A stretch of 64,000 nucleotides of DNA from Stomorhina lunata (lineage: Eukaryota; Arthropoda; Insecta; Diptera; Rhiniidae). Where the stretch lies: NCBI GenBank assembly GCA_933228675.1, contig OW121742.1, forward strand, positions 127,511,983 through 127,575,982. The letters run 5' to 3'. Shown one piece after another: positions 13,291 through 25,769 of this stretch. The notes beneath the pieces are model-generated. The model was not told the origin of the DNA. It did not search any database and saw only the letters and a program-made list of their open reading frames with translations. Within the stretch, counting starts at the first letter, position 1. Each line of letters starts with the position of its first letter. The position numbers and the translations under genes were made by a program.

Positions 13291-13294
13291 ACCC

Positions 13295-13880
13295 ACATGA
13301 TCAGGATGACTCAGAAGTTTTAAGATAAGTCAGCAGTTTAAGGATGTCTCAGTAGTTTGAGGATTAGTCAGCAATTTTAGAAAGACTAAGAGGTTTTAGC
13401 ACGACTCAGCAGTTTTGAGATGATACACCAGTTTTAGGATAAATCAGCTATTTAAGGATGACTCAGCAGTTTAAAGATGACTCAGTATTTTTTGGATTAG
13501 TCAGCATTTTCAGAATGACTCAAGGTTTTTGGATGTTTAAGAATGAGTCCACAGCTTTAAGATGACTTAGCTGTTAAAGCATAAATTATCAGTTTTAGGA
13601 TGACTCAACAGTTTTAAGATGTCTCAGTAGTTTGAGGATTAGTCAGCATTTTTAGAAAGACTAAGAGGTTTAAGCACGACTCAGCAGTTTTGGTATAATA
13701 CATCAGTTTTATGATAAACCAGCTGTTTAAGGATGACTCAGCGGTTTTAAGATTACTCAGTATTTTTAGAACTAGTCAGCATTTTTAGAATGACTCAGAA
13801 GTTTTTGGATGACTCAGCAGCTTTAAAATGACTCAAGAATAGGTCAGAAGTTTAAGGATGAGTCAGCAGTTTTTCGGGTG
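13295..13880 (+). repeat. 19-20 bp minisatellite carrying TGACTCA motifs
   Basis: Imperfect tandem units resemble AGTTTAAGGATGACTCAGC. A higher-order copy of about 275 bp is visible: GATGTCTCAGTAGTTTGAGG starts at 13,343 and again at 13,618 with closely matching following sequence. TGACTCA occurs nine times, and three of these extend to TGACTCAGC (about 13,459, 13,733 and 13,808). TGACTCA is the AP-1 core and TGACnnnGC is the Maf/Cnc-type core. Whether any protein binds here is inference. Confidence 0.85.
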
Positions 13881-14530
13881 ATTTAGCTGTTCAAAATTGT
13901 TTTCCTGTTTTTACCTTTTTGACCCCTCAAATCATTTAGCATTTTGTTCATGTTTATTGATTCCGGTATAAATTTTGTTTCTATGTCCATTGTTTTAAAA
14001 GATACATATCGATTTACGCTTTTTTGCCCCCACTGGTCCCATTTTTATAAAAAGTACTCAACTCGTGTCGTCTTATTTTTGTAGTTGGTCCCAACATAAT
14101 TTCAATTTTATTCCTATAGTTTCGGATAAATGTATAGTGTTACTGATTTTTCTTTGTTTAATTCAGTTGCGTCCGAATTTCCAAAAATCCCTTCTGATCG
14201 GATCTTAACATCGGAAAAGGTACTCGCTGTTTAGTAATTTATTAACGCTTGAGTTTCATATATAAAAATGAGACTTACACTCGAATTACCTCGATTTTAT
14301 TGACAGAACTTATAAATGCATATTTACTAGAGTAAAAATCTAGTACTTTTTCATAAGCTCAAAAATTGCTTCGATTACACTTACGAAAGCCAGTAACGGA
14401 AGTTATTGAATGTATTTCCCCTACCTCTAAAATGTAATCGAAAACTGAGCTTATAAGATTTTAGCTCTTTCTATTAACGGATAAGATGGGTACATAGGCA
14501 AAAAGGTGTGGCATTTTTAAATCATCTACT
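13881..14530. other. Non-coding sequence
   Basis: Nothing recognised between the minisatellite and the MITE; no gene, RNA or repeat. Confidence 0.6.
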
Positions 14531-14779
14531 ATATATCTGTGGCTTGGTGCTAAAAGGGCCAATGTCAAAAAAATAGTTTTGATAAAATTTGATTTAAAGT
14601 TTTTATTTACCACACAAATTCATAGTAACATTGCTCAGAAAAGCCCTTATACGTTTGTTCTGAGTTAAGTTAAAGATAAGCTGTTGGAGCCAAATAAAAG
14701 ATTACCTTCTAATGCAATGATTAACTCAAAACAGCAAAAAATTGACATTGGCCCTTTTAGCACCAAGCCACAGATATAT
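14531..14779. mobile_element. 249-bp MITE with perfect 38-bp terminal inverted repeats
   Basis: 14,531-14,568 (ATATATCTGTGGCTTGGTGC..) is the exact reverse complement of 14,742-14,779 (..GCACCAAGCCACAGATATAT). The interior is about 170 bp and non-coding. The AT-rich outer bases would fit insertion at TA, but the flanking TATATA makes the exact boundary and target duplication ambiguous. Perfect repeats suggest a young insertion. No transposase is present, so it would have to be mobilised in trans. Confidence 0.9.
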
Positions 14780-14880
14780 AAAAATTAATGTTTGTCTGTA
14801 TGTTCTTTATGTTATGATCTTGAGAAAGGTTGTTACGAATGAGCCGACGAACATTAATAATTTGGTAGGAAAAGTTTCGA

Positions 14881-14895
14881 CAGATGGCGCCACTG
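14881..14895 (+). promoter_or_regulatory. CTCF-like motif 1
   Basis: CAGATGGCGCCACTG resembles the insect CTCF core AGRTGGCGC. A second copy is at 14,997-15,011. This is a motif match only; many repeats carry such words without being bound. Confidence 0.3.
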
Positions 14896-14996
14896 AAAAT
14901 AGCTTGAAGTTATAATAATTATCATATTATAACCTTTAGTAAAGCGGTTGCGCATGAGCAGACGAAAATTTCTCAATTGGTACGAGCAAATTCCAT

Positions 14997-15011
14997 CAGG
15001 TGGCGCCACTG
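14997..15011 (+). promoter_or_regulatory. CTCF-like motif 2
   Basis: CAGGTGGCGCCACTG is an even closer match to AGGTGGCGC than the copy at 14,881-14,895. The conserved box lies in both tandem units, whose other sequence has diverged more. Confidence 0.3.
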
Positions 15012-15283
15012 AAAATTACCCGAAACTAGTTAAATCGTAAACTGTGCATTTGATCAGGCTATGATCTTTAGCAAAGTTGTTGTGCATGAGTTGACGGAGG
15101 TTTCTATGTTGCTGCGATTACTTTGGAAATATTTAAGTTTTCGCTTAAAAACAAAAATTTTATTATTCCAAATTTAGTTCTGTCTGACCCACTGTTAGCT
15201 TTAAAGTGAAGAAATAGATACTTAAATGTCATGTCGTTATATTTTGAACGATATATTACCAAAAATGACGATGTGATATTCTT

Positions 15284-15345
15284 GTCTATGATGATGATGA
15301 TGAGGACGTTGACGACGATGATGGTGATGATGATGATGACGTTGA
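15284..15345 (+). repeat. (GAT)n/(GAC) trinucleotide microsatellite
   Basis: An impure run of GATGATGATGATGAGG then GACGACGATGATGG. Non-coding: the antisense 98-aa frame reads it as isoleucine/valine-rich sequence and matches no protein. Confidence 0.85.
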
Positions 15346-17220
15346 AGTTTTTTCTTGTCGTTTTATTGATGAGTGTAACTTCAAGCTGACCATCTGTCAT
15401 GGTACGTCGAGCATATTTTTACAAAACACTAAGAACTCATATATAAACCGAGAACAAGCAAACGTTCCTGTAACAATAATTCCTTAATAAAATTTTATCG
15501 AATCACGAATAAATATTAATGTATATGAATTTGTTTCTATGTAGTTGTATCTACGAATAACTGTACCTTTGTAAAGGAATAATAAAGTATTAAAGTTCTT
15601 GTGAACGTCCGTCTTTTAGAACGTTTGTCTGTCTTTCTTTGATTATTTTTGGAATAAGGAATACTACTCATACTTTAACTGAATCATAGAAGTAGTAGTA
15701 AATATGCAGTAGCTGTCATTGTACGCTGTTGGTGTGTAATGGGGCAGAGGGTTGCGTTCCCAATCTTCAGGAGTTGGTTGTTATGATATCAAGTTGTTGT
15801 AAATAGTTAAAGTAGAATTGAAAGTAAAATAACCAATAACATATACGTACGAGTACTACACCCCCATCATAGATAAAAAGGACAAGTGTTTGCGTTTTTC
15901 ACATATTCACTTTATACTTATGTACATGTGTATATATTTATGTTGTAAGGATAACAGTCTTTAATATTTGCTTGTAGTAGTTTGGCGTGTTTAAATGATT
16001 TTTTTTTTTTCTTATAAAAAAAATGTATTTTGGATTTTTGTTGTTGTTGGTTTTGATGTGGGTAAAGTGATTATAATGCTTTGTTTATTGAGTTTAATTC
16101 ACAGCCTGTTATTTTTTGTGTGTCTTTGGGCCTTGAACACGTGCAATATTGGCCGTGTCCCTTTATCCTGATTTCTTGCTTGCATGTCTGTGTAAAAAAT
16201 TGTACAGGAAACATGTTCAAGTAATTTGTAGATATTGTGAAGGAATTATATTTTTGGAAAAATCTTCTTTTGTATTAAGGTTGGCCAAATGGAATATCCC
16301 GAAAAAAAGTAACATTGAAGTGAAGTGAAAAAGTGTGCATTGGATTTTAAGCTTTTCTTTTCTCATCATTTTTTATAAGATTTAATTTTTTCTTCACTTT
16401 TTTTTGCTTTGTGTGATGGTGACTATATTGAAGTGTCTGCTTAAAGGACCAATTTACATATTGTCACTTAATTTGATTCTTTTTTGTAGGCTTTTATTTT
16501 ATGAAAAGTGTCTTATACATCCTTGGCTGAGTTAACACAATTGTTGAGTAATTTAATGATAAAGAAGGAAGTAGTGTTGGAGATGTATACTCATACTGGT
16601 TAAGAACAATTCTTAATAAAGATTTTTTTTGGTTATTTAAGAAATATATATAATTCATAATGGCTTTTGGGTATTCGAAAATTGGTTAGTATTATTAAAA
16701 ATTGGCTTTTTATACCACATTTTGTAGTTTAGCTTTGTAAAATTATCGTGAACAGGTGGCTATCGATTTGGTAATTCATATGGTCCCTTTGCGGCGCCTA
16801 CAAGACTAGCAGTCATTTAAAGATACCCAGGATGCTTGAATAAAGTATTATATTTGCCAACGTTCGAGAGATCCGATATACTAGGACGGGTCAATGACAG
16901 GGAGCTTGGTATCCTCCTCCTCAATTCATACAATCATACAGTCGTTGCTCTGACGATTGAGTCTCATAGCATGCAACCCAAAAGCACACCGTCATCTGTT
17001 TGTTGAAAGGGAATCTAAACTTTATTAAATCTCGCTTCCAAAAACAGCTTTCATCGTCGATCCCACAGCGGCATTCGACACCGTTTAGAAAAAGAATGTA
17101 TTGTATAAATTGTTGAAAGTTATCCTGAGTATAAAAATATACAATTTTGTCAATTCTATGATCAGTTATCGTCTCCTTAATGTTCACCTCAATGAAAGAA
17201 TAAATAAAACACGAAAATTA
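15346..17220. other. Non-coding sequence
   Basis: No supported gene. The least AT-rich part (about 16,760-17,190) holds an 88-aa minus-strand frame (16,921-17,187) and readable plus-strand stretches, which could be worn coding or transposon sequence. I recognise no domain in any frame and do not call it. Confidence 0.5.
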
Positions 17221-17260
17221 AAAAACGAACTAACCCAGATTCTTGGGTTAGTTCGTTTTT
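17221..17260. repeat. Perfect 17-bp stem-loop
   Basis: AAAAACGAACTAACCCA (17,221-17,237) pairs perfectly with TGGGTTAGTTCGTTTTT (17,244-17,260) around a 6-nt loop. It could be a structural end of an element or a very short inverted repeat. No flanking duplication was identified. Confidence 0.8.
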
Positions 17261-17559
17261 ATTTGTATTAGCTCTTACATTATTTAATCTTTATACTTTC
17301 GATCTGCCTCCATCCTCATCCCGAAAATTAATTTATGCTTATGACAGGCCTTCGCGTTCCAACACAAAAGCTTTGTTGAGCTGGAACAAACTGTGCTTAT
17401 ACCATAAAAATTGACATCCAATTACTAACCCTGCAAAAACAGAAGCAGATCGGGAACTTAATATTTCCCTCTAACTCACAACCCAACTCCAAAATACCTA
17501 TCAATCGAACTCGACAGAACTCTAACATTTATTGCTCACCTGACGAAAAGCTTACAAAA

Positions 17560-18003
17560 ACAAGTAAGCTATAGTCTTTCAAGACCAACTTTGTGATACC
17601 CTTCACTACTAAGGTCAGATATGTACTAACAAGTTTTCCTTATGTCTTAGAGATATAAATACAGCTCAATCTCGAAATTTTGAAAAAATTACACATAATA
17701 TTTTATCAAAATTTCGAGATATAAGTAGATTGATGTCATTTCCGGCAAAGGGTCTGATATTTGTGCTAGGGTCAATTGTGGATTGATTGTTACCATTACA
17801 TATATTATATTATTATATTATTAAAATATATTTAAACTTGTGGCTGTTAAGGACCAAAAGCTCTATTCCAGGAAGGAATCAAAGTGAGGTACCCTTAACA
17901 GTAATCAGGTTTTGCCTAAAAGGAATAGGGATAGTCCTTAGAGGTATACTAAAAGGTGGGTCTCAGACCGATATTTCTATTGTGGTGAAGGGTATAACTA
18001 ACT
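17560..18003 (+). mobile_element. Dispersed family G element (AACAAGTAAG 5' end)
   Basis: It begins with ACAAGTAAGCTATAGTC and TGATACCCTTCACTACTAAG, and continues with TGATGTCATTTCCGGC, AGCTCTATTCCAGGAAG and a 3' end AAGGTGGGTCTCAGACC..GAAGGGTATAAC. The order of these words matches the longer copy at 47,527-48,493. It is non-coding; the 86-aa frame inside is incidental. Together with the TATACCC-type ends it resembles non-autonomous Helitron-like (DINE/mini-me) elements of flies, but the class is an inference. Confidence 0.7.
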
Positions 18004-18208
18004 GCATATCAGCTTTATCACTTGCATACTTATCGAAACCTAGTTAAATACAACGGTGAGACTGATATCCAGAACAACGTCCAACCTCAGCGGATTGACT
18101 ACCAAAGCTTTGCAATATTGCTACTTTATAATTCACAAGAATGCTAGATTCACTAGGAGAATATACTATATAAAAATCTAAAATAATGTTAAGCACTCTC
18201 TCAGATCT

Positions 18209-18532
18209 AGGGCCAAATTGCCTCATTCGATATCGATCGAAATGTCAGATATTTTAGAAACATTTGTTTAGCATAGTTTTAGGATAATCTAAAAATATAT
18301 AACGTATAAGGTTCATTACATTTTAACTTATTTTTAAAAAGTTTTCTGATAGTAAAATAATATTAACTATTTAAACTAAATGTTTTAACAAACAAACGAA
18401 TATGCTTAGATATCAAATTTTATTGAACTTTGTGCAAAATAAATTATTTTGAAAATCCCTAAGGTATGTTACACAATATTTGCTTAAATGTCTGAGTTTT
18501 CGATCACTATCGAATGCGGCGATCTGGCCCCT
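18209..18532. mobile_element. Family C MITE with ~33-bp imperfect inverted repeats
   Basis: The left end GGGCCAAATTGCCTCATTCG pairs with the right end, whose reverse complement reads GGGCCAGATCGCCGCATTCG; both continue into ATCGAAA. The interior is about 255 bp and very AT-rich. Partial copies are at 35,938-35,966 (right end) and 53,524-53,600 (left part). No transposase is present and the superfamily is unknown. Confidence 0.8.
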
Positions 18533-20066
18533 GTACTTAGCATTTCCCCGAGATAACGGCTCTTATCCAAACACTTAGTATAGCTATTTATAAGTATATT
18601 GAAATGGGTTTAAGCTTACGAAAATTTGTTTACCAAACATTTCCGAAAAACAAAAATTAACAGAAAAAGATTTTTTAGAAAAAAGGTTTTTCATTTAAAG
18701 AAAATGAAACACAACGAAAAGTTTTTAGATAGCAACTCTTTACTATTTTTACAAATAAAATAGTTTTCCTTTTAAATTTATAGAACACGAATACACATAA
18801 ATTACGCATTACATCGTCAGGAATTCAATAGCTATGACATGTTCTAAAACAGCACAAAAAAAATGAAAAACTTAAAGAAATTTATAACCTATAATACCTC
18901 ACGTTTATAACTCTATTAAGACTGAAAAACACGATTAAATGGAATAGAAAAAATATTTATGTGTTTGAACAGCAACCCCATATATGGCTTAACACTTCAT
19001 CAAGTGCCGATGGTCAATGAAATGTCCATCAAAAGTTCTGGCTGGCAAAGAAAATCGAAAAAAGCAAGGAAGTCCGTCGTCGTTAGTCTGTCCCCCACAA
19101 AAATGAATTGAGAAAAGCAAAAGCCCATCATAGATTGAATGGAAGAACAAACACAAGTGGTTTCTGGTTAAAGCTCTAAAAAAATCAGCACGATTTTTAT
19201 AATAAAAATGCTATTATTTTGATGAACACAACAAGAATTAAACAAAAAAAAGTATCGAGGAAAAAAGAAATGTATTTCATACATGATTGAGCAATGAAGT
19301 AGAATTATTTTGTTTAGTTATTTCTAGCAAAACCCATAATGACGGACGATAATATGTTTTAAATGCAATTTTGAAGAGGGATCGAATCCAAGGAACAACA
19401 AATGTTTCAAGTATTTGCTTAAATGCATCAAGAATTGAACAAAAAAAAAACTAATCATGTTTGACCATTGTTTAAATATTTAATAATAAAAAAGTAAAGC
19501 AAACCAAATTTAAGTACAAAAATGAATGCACTTGATGTCTATAGTCAATAATAGGGGTTATGTATACCCATTCTTGTATACCCTTGTCTTTGAGGTTGTC
19601 AAAATTACTTTTTAGTGATTTGACCAGATGATGAGGGGTTTATTTGCATAAAATATTTAATAATGCACATGCAGCGAGAAAAAAAACAACAACAACAACG
19701 AAATAAACAATGAAACCCTAAAAATATTCAAGGCAATTTATTTGCATTACGAAATGAATGTGTAAACATTACTATTGTAACTACTAACTACTCACATTTG
19801 TCGGCATCAAATCAAATAAAACCAGCCATAGTAACCCAAGAGTTCAGTCACTTCAATAAAAAACAAAAAGTCACATAAAATTGTTTTGAATTTGAGAAAG
19901 TGTAGGACCAAAACGAATATTAAATACCGTATATATCACACAAGTTCTTTGAAAATGAGTCAACTCAAAATTCTAAATTTTTCAATAAAAGAAAAATCAA
20001 TTTTTTACTAAATACTTTCATATTAACAAGAGGCATAAAACTATTTTTTGACTATATTGTTGTAAA
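18533..20066. other. Non-coding sequence
   Basis: Nothing recognised across 1.5 kb except poly-A-rich patches and a short AAC/CAA run near 19,685-19,700. Confidence 0.6.
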
Positions 20067-20218
20067 AACAAGTAAGAGTGTTATATTCGACTGTGCCGAA
20101 TCTTATATACCCACCATCAAGTGTTAAATATATCATATATCTAAGAGGGTGCAGCTAATTCAAAATGTGGACCAAATTTGATAATCTAATTGGAACTGTT
20201 GATAAAATCTTTGAACTA
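20067..20218 (+). mobile_element. 5' fragment of an AACAAGTAAG-type (mini-me-like) element
   Basis: AACAAGTAAG at 20,067-20,076 is followed by a small hairpin, ATTCG (20,085-20,089) pairing with CGAAT (20,097-20,101), then TATATACCCACCATCAAG. The same start motif and a hairpin at the same position occur at 47,528 and, in reverse, at about 50,645-50,672. The fragment stops where opposite-strand sequence begins. Confidence 0.65.
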
Positions 20219-20244
20219 AATTCGGTTGCAGAAGCTATCCCTAG

Positions 20245-20305
20245 TGTTTAATAATTTCCACGATAATATTGCAATTGAAACAAGTGGTACTTCTCTCAGA
20301 CAATG
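20245..20305 (-). mobile_element. 5'-truncated SINE copy
   Basis: ATAATTTCCACGATAATATT..AGTGGTACTTCTCTCAGACA matches the 3' part of the SINE at 21,045-21,180 in the same orientation. The tRNA-like head is missing. Confidence 0.65.
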
Positions 20306-20545
20306 AACTGCATCCGATTCAGTTTTTAGGCACATTGAAAGGGACCTACGTTTTAAGCTATGGTCAAATATAAACCGATTCCTATAAAATTTTATATACT
20401 CACCAATTGTTGCATTAAACTTCTCTGTTCTAAATTTCGTCATAGCTATTACAATTGTATTCAATTTGTCAGCAATAATGTGATTCCCGGGAACCGATTT
20501 ATCCCATTTTCAGTACACAACTTTTTCAAAAAATCGAAAATATAT

Positions 20546-20993
20546 ATATATATATATATTATTGCGGGTCAATTTGTATGGACGAATTTTTTGGAGGTCT
20601 GGCTCAGCGAAATTCGTAAAATACATGTAATTTCAAGACTTTTTCTCCACTACAGCATATACAAATTCTGAAAAAAGCTGTGCGGACTATCGTAAATAGA
20701 TTTTTTCTCATTTATAAAATATGAATGTATGAAATTTGAAAGAAGTGTATAAAATGATAATTGATAAAATTTGAATGAAAACTGAAACAATACAGAATAT
20801 TAAAAATTATTTCAAGTCTCGTTTTCTCTCAGTTTTGGGCCTTTTTTATAATTGAGAAAAAAATCTATTTACGAAAGTCAGCACAGCTTTTTTTCAGAAT
20901 TTGCATATGCTGTAGTGGAGAAAAAGTCTTGAAATTACATGTATTTTACGAATTTCGCTGAGCCAGACCACCAAAAAAATTTGACCCGCCCTA

Positions 20994-21044
<51 letters not shown>

Positions 21045-21180
21045 ATTTCCACTACAAAATTCTAATTGGAATAAGTGGTACTTCTCTCAGACAATTTTTT
21101 TCAAGGGTTTTGCCGGGGATTGAACTTGTGACCTCTGGTATGCTATTCGGATGAATAACCTGCTATACCACGGCGGTTCA
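20546..21180 (-). mobile_element. tRNA-derived SINE with (TA)n tail, itself split by a MITE
   Basis: On the minus strand the head reads CCGCCGTGGTATAGCAGG. An A box TGGTATAGCAGG (plus 21,159-21,170) and a B box AAGTTCAATCC (plus 21,117-21,127) are about 31 bp apart, as in a tRNA promoter. The body ends near 21,045, followed by (TA)n. The sequence CGAAAATATAT occurs at 20,535-20,545 and again at 21,181-21,191, an 11-bp target duplication bracketing the SINE and its tail. A palindromic MITE (20,561-20,995) lies within the (TA)n tail. I do not know the family name. Confidence 0.85.
20561..20995. mobile_element. Palindromic (fold-back) MITE inserted in a (TA)n tract
   Basis: The left arm (about 20,563-20,725) and right arm (about 20,840-20,995) are near-perfect reverse complements for some 150 bp, with shared words GGTCTGGCTCAGCGAAATTC, GTAAAATACATGTAATTTCA and CTCCACTACAGCATAT. 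The ends are GCGGGTCAA / TTGACCCGCCC. Both outer flanks are (TA)n, so insertion at TA is likely, as for Tc1/mariner-type elements. It is non-coding; the 103-aa and 71-aa frames are incidental. Confidence 0.9.
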
Positions 21181-21762
21181 CGAAAATATATCAATAATAC
21201 TTTTGTAAAATTGTGTCCCTCTAGCTCTTTTTTTCAAGGCGTCATTCTGCTTTCATTTGATGGACAGACACACACAAACCCCCTATCTTTTTTAGTAAGT
21301 TTTTATATGGCAGATATGGTCAAATGGAGACCAATTGTTGCAAAATTTCGCACACTGGCTAGCATTGACATAAGACTTCTTTGTGCCAAATTAAGTAACC
21401 ATAGATAGTACAGTTTATCATTTATTTGCGTTTAAGTGTATCCTAGGTGCAATTTGGGCTGTTTTCGTAGGTATTTTGTATGGGAGATAGGGTTAAATGT
21501 TAACCGATTTCGATGAAGTTTTAAACGCTGAATAATGATCATATAGAACTTCCCTGTGCCAAATGTTATTACCATATCTGTTATAATTTGTCATTTATTA
21601 GCGAATACGCGATTGGCGTATGCGAGGTTATATAGGAGCTATGATCAAATGTAAACCGATTTCGCCCAATTTCAATACCAAAATTTTCTATGAAATTAAG
21701 AAATTAAACTTTAGTGACCTACATATTTTCGTTAAGGTTTTATCGCACCGACAACTGATAGA

Positions 21763-21936
<174 letters not shown>

Positions 21937-22030
21937 TCGCTCAATCGTCTTGGAGGCTTCAGAATCTATATCCCTTTTGGTTTATGTAGTGGGAATAGGG
22001 GACATCCTTGTTTCACACCCATATTCGTTC

Positions 22031-23240
22031 TAAAAGATTCATTCATCTGTCCGCTATGTCTGAGTTGTCTTATTGTACACAACCTTTATTATATATTGAT
22101 TATTTTTCAAAGACACGCTTTGACTAATCTAAATCAAAAATTATGATGAATTTGGAGTTTGTTTGTAATATAGTATCAAATCTTCTAACCATTCGATAAT
22201 GCCTTCAAGCCACATATAGCGACCTCGCAAAAAACCAAGATATTAATGATTTTTCGCCTGAATAACAATTATTGATCCTTTATTTTTTTAGCGCTCAGTA
22301 AACATGTACATAAAATGAACTGTACTTTATGTCATAAAAAATGGTAGCAATAACAATATTGTTGTTTCATTGTAATTGTAAAGCTTGTTGCAACAATAAT
22401 AGTAACAACTGTGGTCAAGCTGTCAATTTTGGTGTATTTTTTTTTCCTGAAACCAAAAATTGTTTGTTAAAATGCAGCAGCCTAGAGTTTTTTTATGTTT
22501 TCCACTTTGTTTGATTTGTAAAAATTTGCACATTCATTCGACTGCAGTTTTTGGCTTCTCTACTCTTAGTTTGCCAGGGAAACAGAGTCTATTTTGCCTA
22601 ACGCTGCACTTTCATCAGCCATAACCCCCTGAAGGTTTCTATTGTCCTTAATTTTCTTGTTTCGGCGTCATCTCGTCATCACTGATGACCATCATCGTAT
22701 CATTTGTTTTGTTTGAATATCTAACCAAAATTTGTTTGTTTACGAGTTTTGTTTTTTTTTTTGTTGCTTTACATTTCTATTAGTTTTTTTTGTAAAAATT
22801 TTGTTTGACATATCATTTTTTATTTCTTTCTGTTGCAATTTTTGAATTTTCCAAAATGAAAAAGTTGGCCAAAATGAAACAATATTATTCATTTGTTTGG
22901 TTGGTTGGTATATGATGAAGCCATCCATGTCTTTTTAGATGATTTCTGTTAATATGTGGCAATGGGGTTTTGTGGTTTAATTGAGTATTTTTTGTACATG
23001 ACTGCATTTTTAATGAATTTTTAAGGTTTTTAATTTATCACTAAAATGTGATGTATGGCGGTTTTTTATTTGTATAAATTTTAAATGTTAATTTGTTGGA
23101 GTAATGGAATACTTCATAAATTTTTTTGCAAAAATGGGTTATAATTGACAAATGAGACAAAGAAAGCAGTTTTTGGTCCTATTTATTTATATTTATCTGA
23201 AATATTGTTTATCATTTTGATACCAAGTGATATTTTTCTA
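22031..23240. other. Non-coding sequence
   Basis: No supported gene or repeat in 1.2 kb. T-rich runs near 22,437-22,447 and 22,751-22,762 are unremarkable. Confidence 0.6.
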
Positions 23241-23244
23241 GGTA

Positions 23245-24235
<991 letters not shown>

Positions 24236-24239
24236 TTCC

Positions 24240-25540
24240 TATAACGAGATAAGAAAACTACACTAAAAAATTATAACTATGAACTTTCATTTTTAAAACA
24301 TTTCTTATGATTTGAAAACATTTCTAAAAAACCCACATTTAATAGTTGACCCTTAAATGATCAATTTCTAATGTTATATTACTACAATTATTATTTTATA
24401 ATACAAAATAGTTTTAATTACTCTTGTAATTTAATTTAACGGCCAACGCATTTTTTTTAAAGGGTCTCGGAAAAAACTTTCACTACTTAGGCACGAGTGA
24501 TGAGCACGTGGTGAAGGCAAGTTAAGTGCTTTTTACCGAGATTTTTTAAATGATAAGAAAATTATTAAATTTTAAACGATTGCATTTAAAGAGAAAACTA
24601 TTTAAGTTAATTATTTTTAAAAAAATGCACTTTTATTTCATTATTTAATAGAAATTTCTGGAAATATTAAATATTATTGTTACAGAGACACATTAAATCC
24701 GTAATGACTCTGTTAAAATTTGAAGAGGAGTTTGAGTTAAGTTAAAGCTTTTTGTTATAAATTACAACAAAAGCTTTATTTTTATGCCAAGAAAAATCTG
24801 ATGTTACTTGTTTTTGCCGCTTTTTAGTTTTTTTATTTTTTTGAACACGTGCGCTATTTTATTTAACAAATAAACAATTTTTTTCATAATTAAATTATTT
24901 GTTTTCATCTTATGATGTGTGTTTTTTTTTAATTTTTATGCATTTCAATTTGTTTTCAAAAATCTTGAAAATTATATAGAAGAAAATGAAAAACAACAAA
25001 TGAATTAAAAAAATAAAATAAAATTCATAAGCTATTACCCTGACATTTATGTTAGAAAATTGTTATTTTAACACATCTCCATTTAGAAGACTCATTTGAC
25101 TCATTTGCTGCGCTAAACAATCATAAAACTTCTTCAAAAATGTTCAACATCTGTTAATGGGTGTCTAAAGATGAGTTTGTTTTATTATTTGATGGCGGCA
25201 TGTGTTATATTTATTTTTCACAAACAAAAAAACTTCAAAGTGTCATTTACTAGGTTTTTTAATTTTTGTTTATATTTCATAAAATTCCCTGTGGGTTTAT
25301 CTTTAAGCACTTGTCTATTATCTTAAATATTTTTTTTGCTGGATTAGACCATTTCTTAAATTTTCCACTTTTAACACTTGGCAGTTAGAGGTACCCCACA
25401 CACACATGATCTCAATTCTGAGGGTAAATAAAAATTATTTTTAATAGTTTTTTTATTTTCTTAATTTTTATGAAAATATGTAAACAATTAAGTAATGATA
25501 TTTTATATTGTAGTACGTGCCATAAATTCAGTAGACGAAT
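24240..25540. other. Non-coding sequence
   Basis: No gene seen. One small inverted repeat, GTCTCGGAAAAAAC (about 24,463) with TTTTTACCGAGAT (about 24,531), encloses a less AT-rich stretch with CACGAGTGATGAGCACGTG. It may be a tiny decayed element. Confidence 0.55.
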
Positions 25541-25682
25541 TTCAATTTTTGACAAATAATTTTTTGCCTACAAAGAATTTTTTGTATAGACTTTTCCATT
25601 CAAAAAAGTTAAAATATTAACTTTTTTGTGAATTTTTCTCTTTAAAGAATTTCCTGTAAAGATTTTTTTATTAAAAATAGTT

Positions 25683-25757
25683 TACAATGGAAAATTTTAT
25701 TACAATAACAAATAATTGTAATAAATTGGGATCTTAGTGCAATACACTACAGTAAAA
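25683..25757 (+). mobile_element. Family A terminal fragment
   Basis: TTATTACAATAACAAATAAT..AAATTGGGATCTTAGTGCAA..TACACTACAG matches the right terminus of 44,366-44,758. Degenerate AT repeat lies to its left and the long array starts immediately to its right. Confidence 0.85.
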
Positions 25758-25769
25758 CTGTTAAATGAA

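Larger units (their letters stand above)
14815..15110 (+). repeat. ~117-bp imperfect tandem repeat, about 2.5 units
   Basis: Units share GATCTTGAGAAAGGTTGTTA / CTTTAGTAAAGCGGTTGCGC / GATCTTTAGCAAAGTTGTTG, then ATGAGC.GACGA, then GGCGCCACTGAAAAT. The third unit is cut short near 15,110. Spacing between the two GGCGCCACTG boxes is about 116 bp. I do not recognise the family. Confidence 0.75.

Noticed and set aside
14881..15011. TGGCGCC as a retroviral/LTR-element primer-binding site
   Set aside because: There is no long terminal repeat or polypurine tract, and the word lies inside a tandem repeat; palindromic TGGCGCCA explains the likeness.
16921..17187. 88-aa minus-strand gene
   Set aside because: Composition is protein-like but I recognise no motif, and no splice or promoter context supports it. 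A protein search would settle it.
21045..21180. Functional tRNA gene on the minus strand
   Set aside because: A and B boxes are present, but a complete acceptor stem and cloverleaf are not, and the sequence continues into a SINE body with a (TA)n tail and target duplication.
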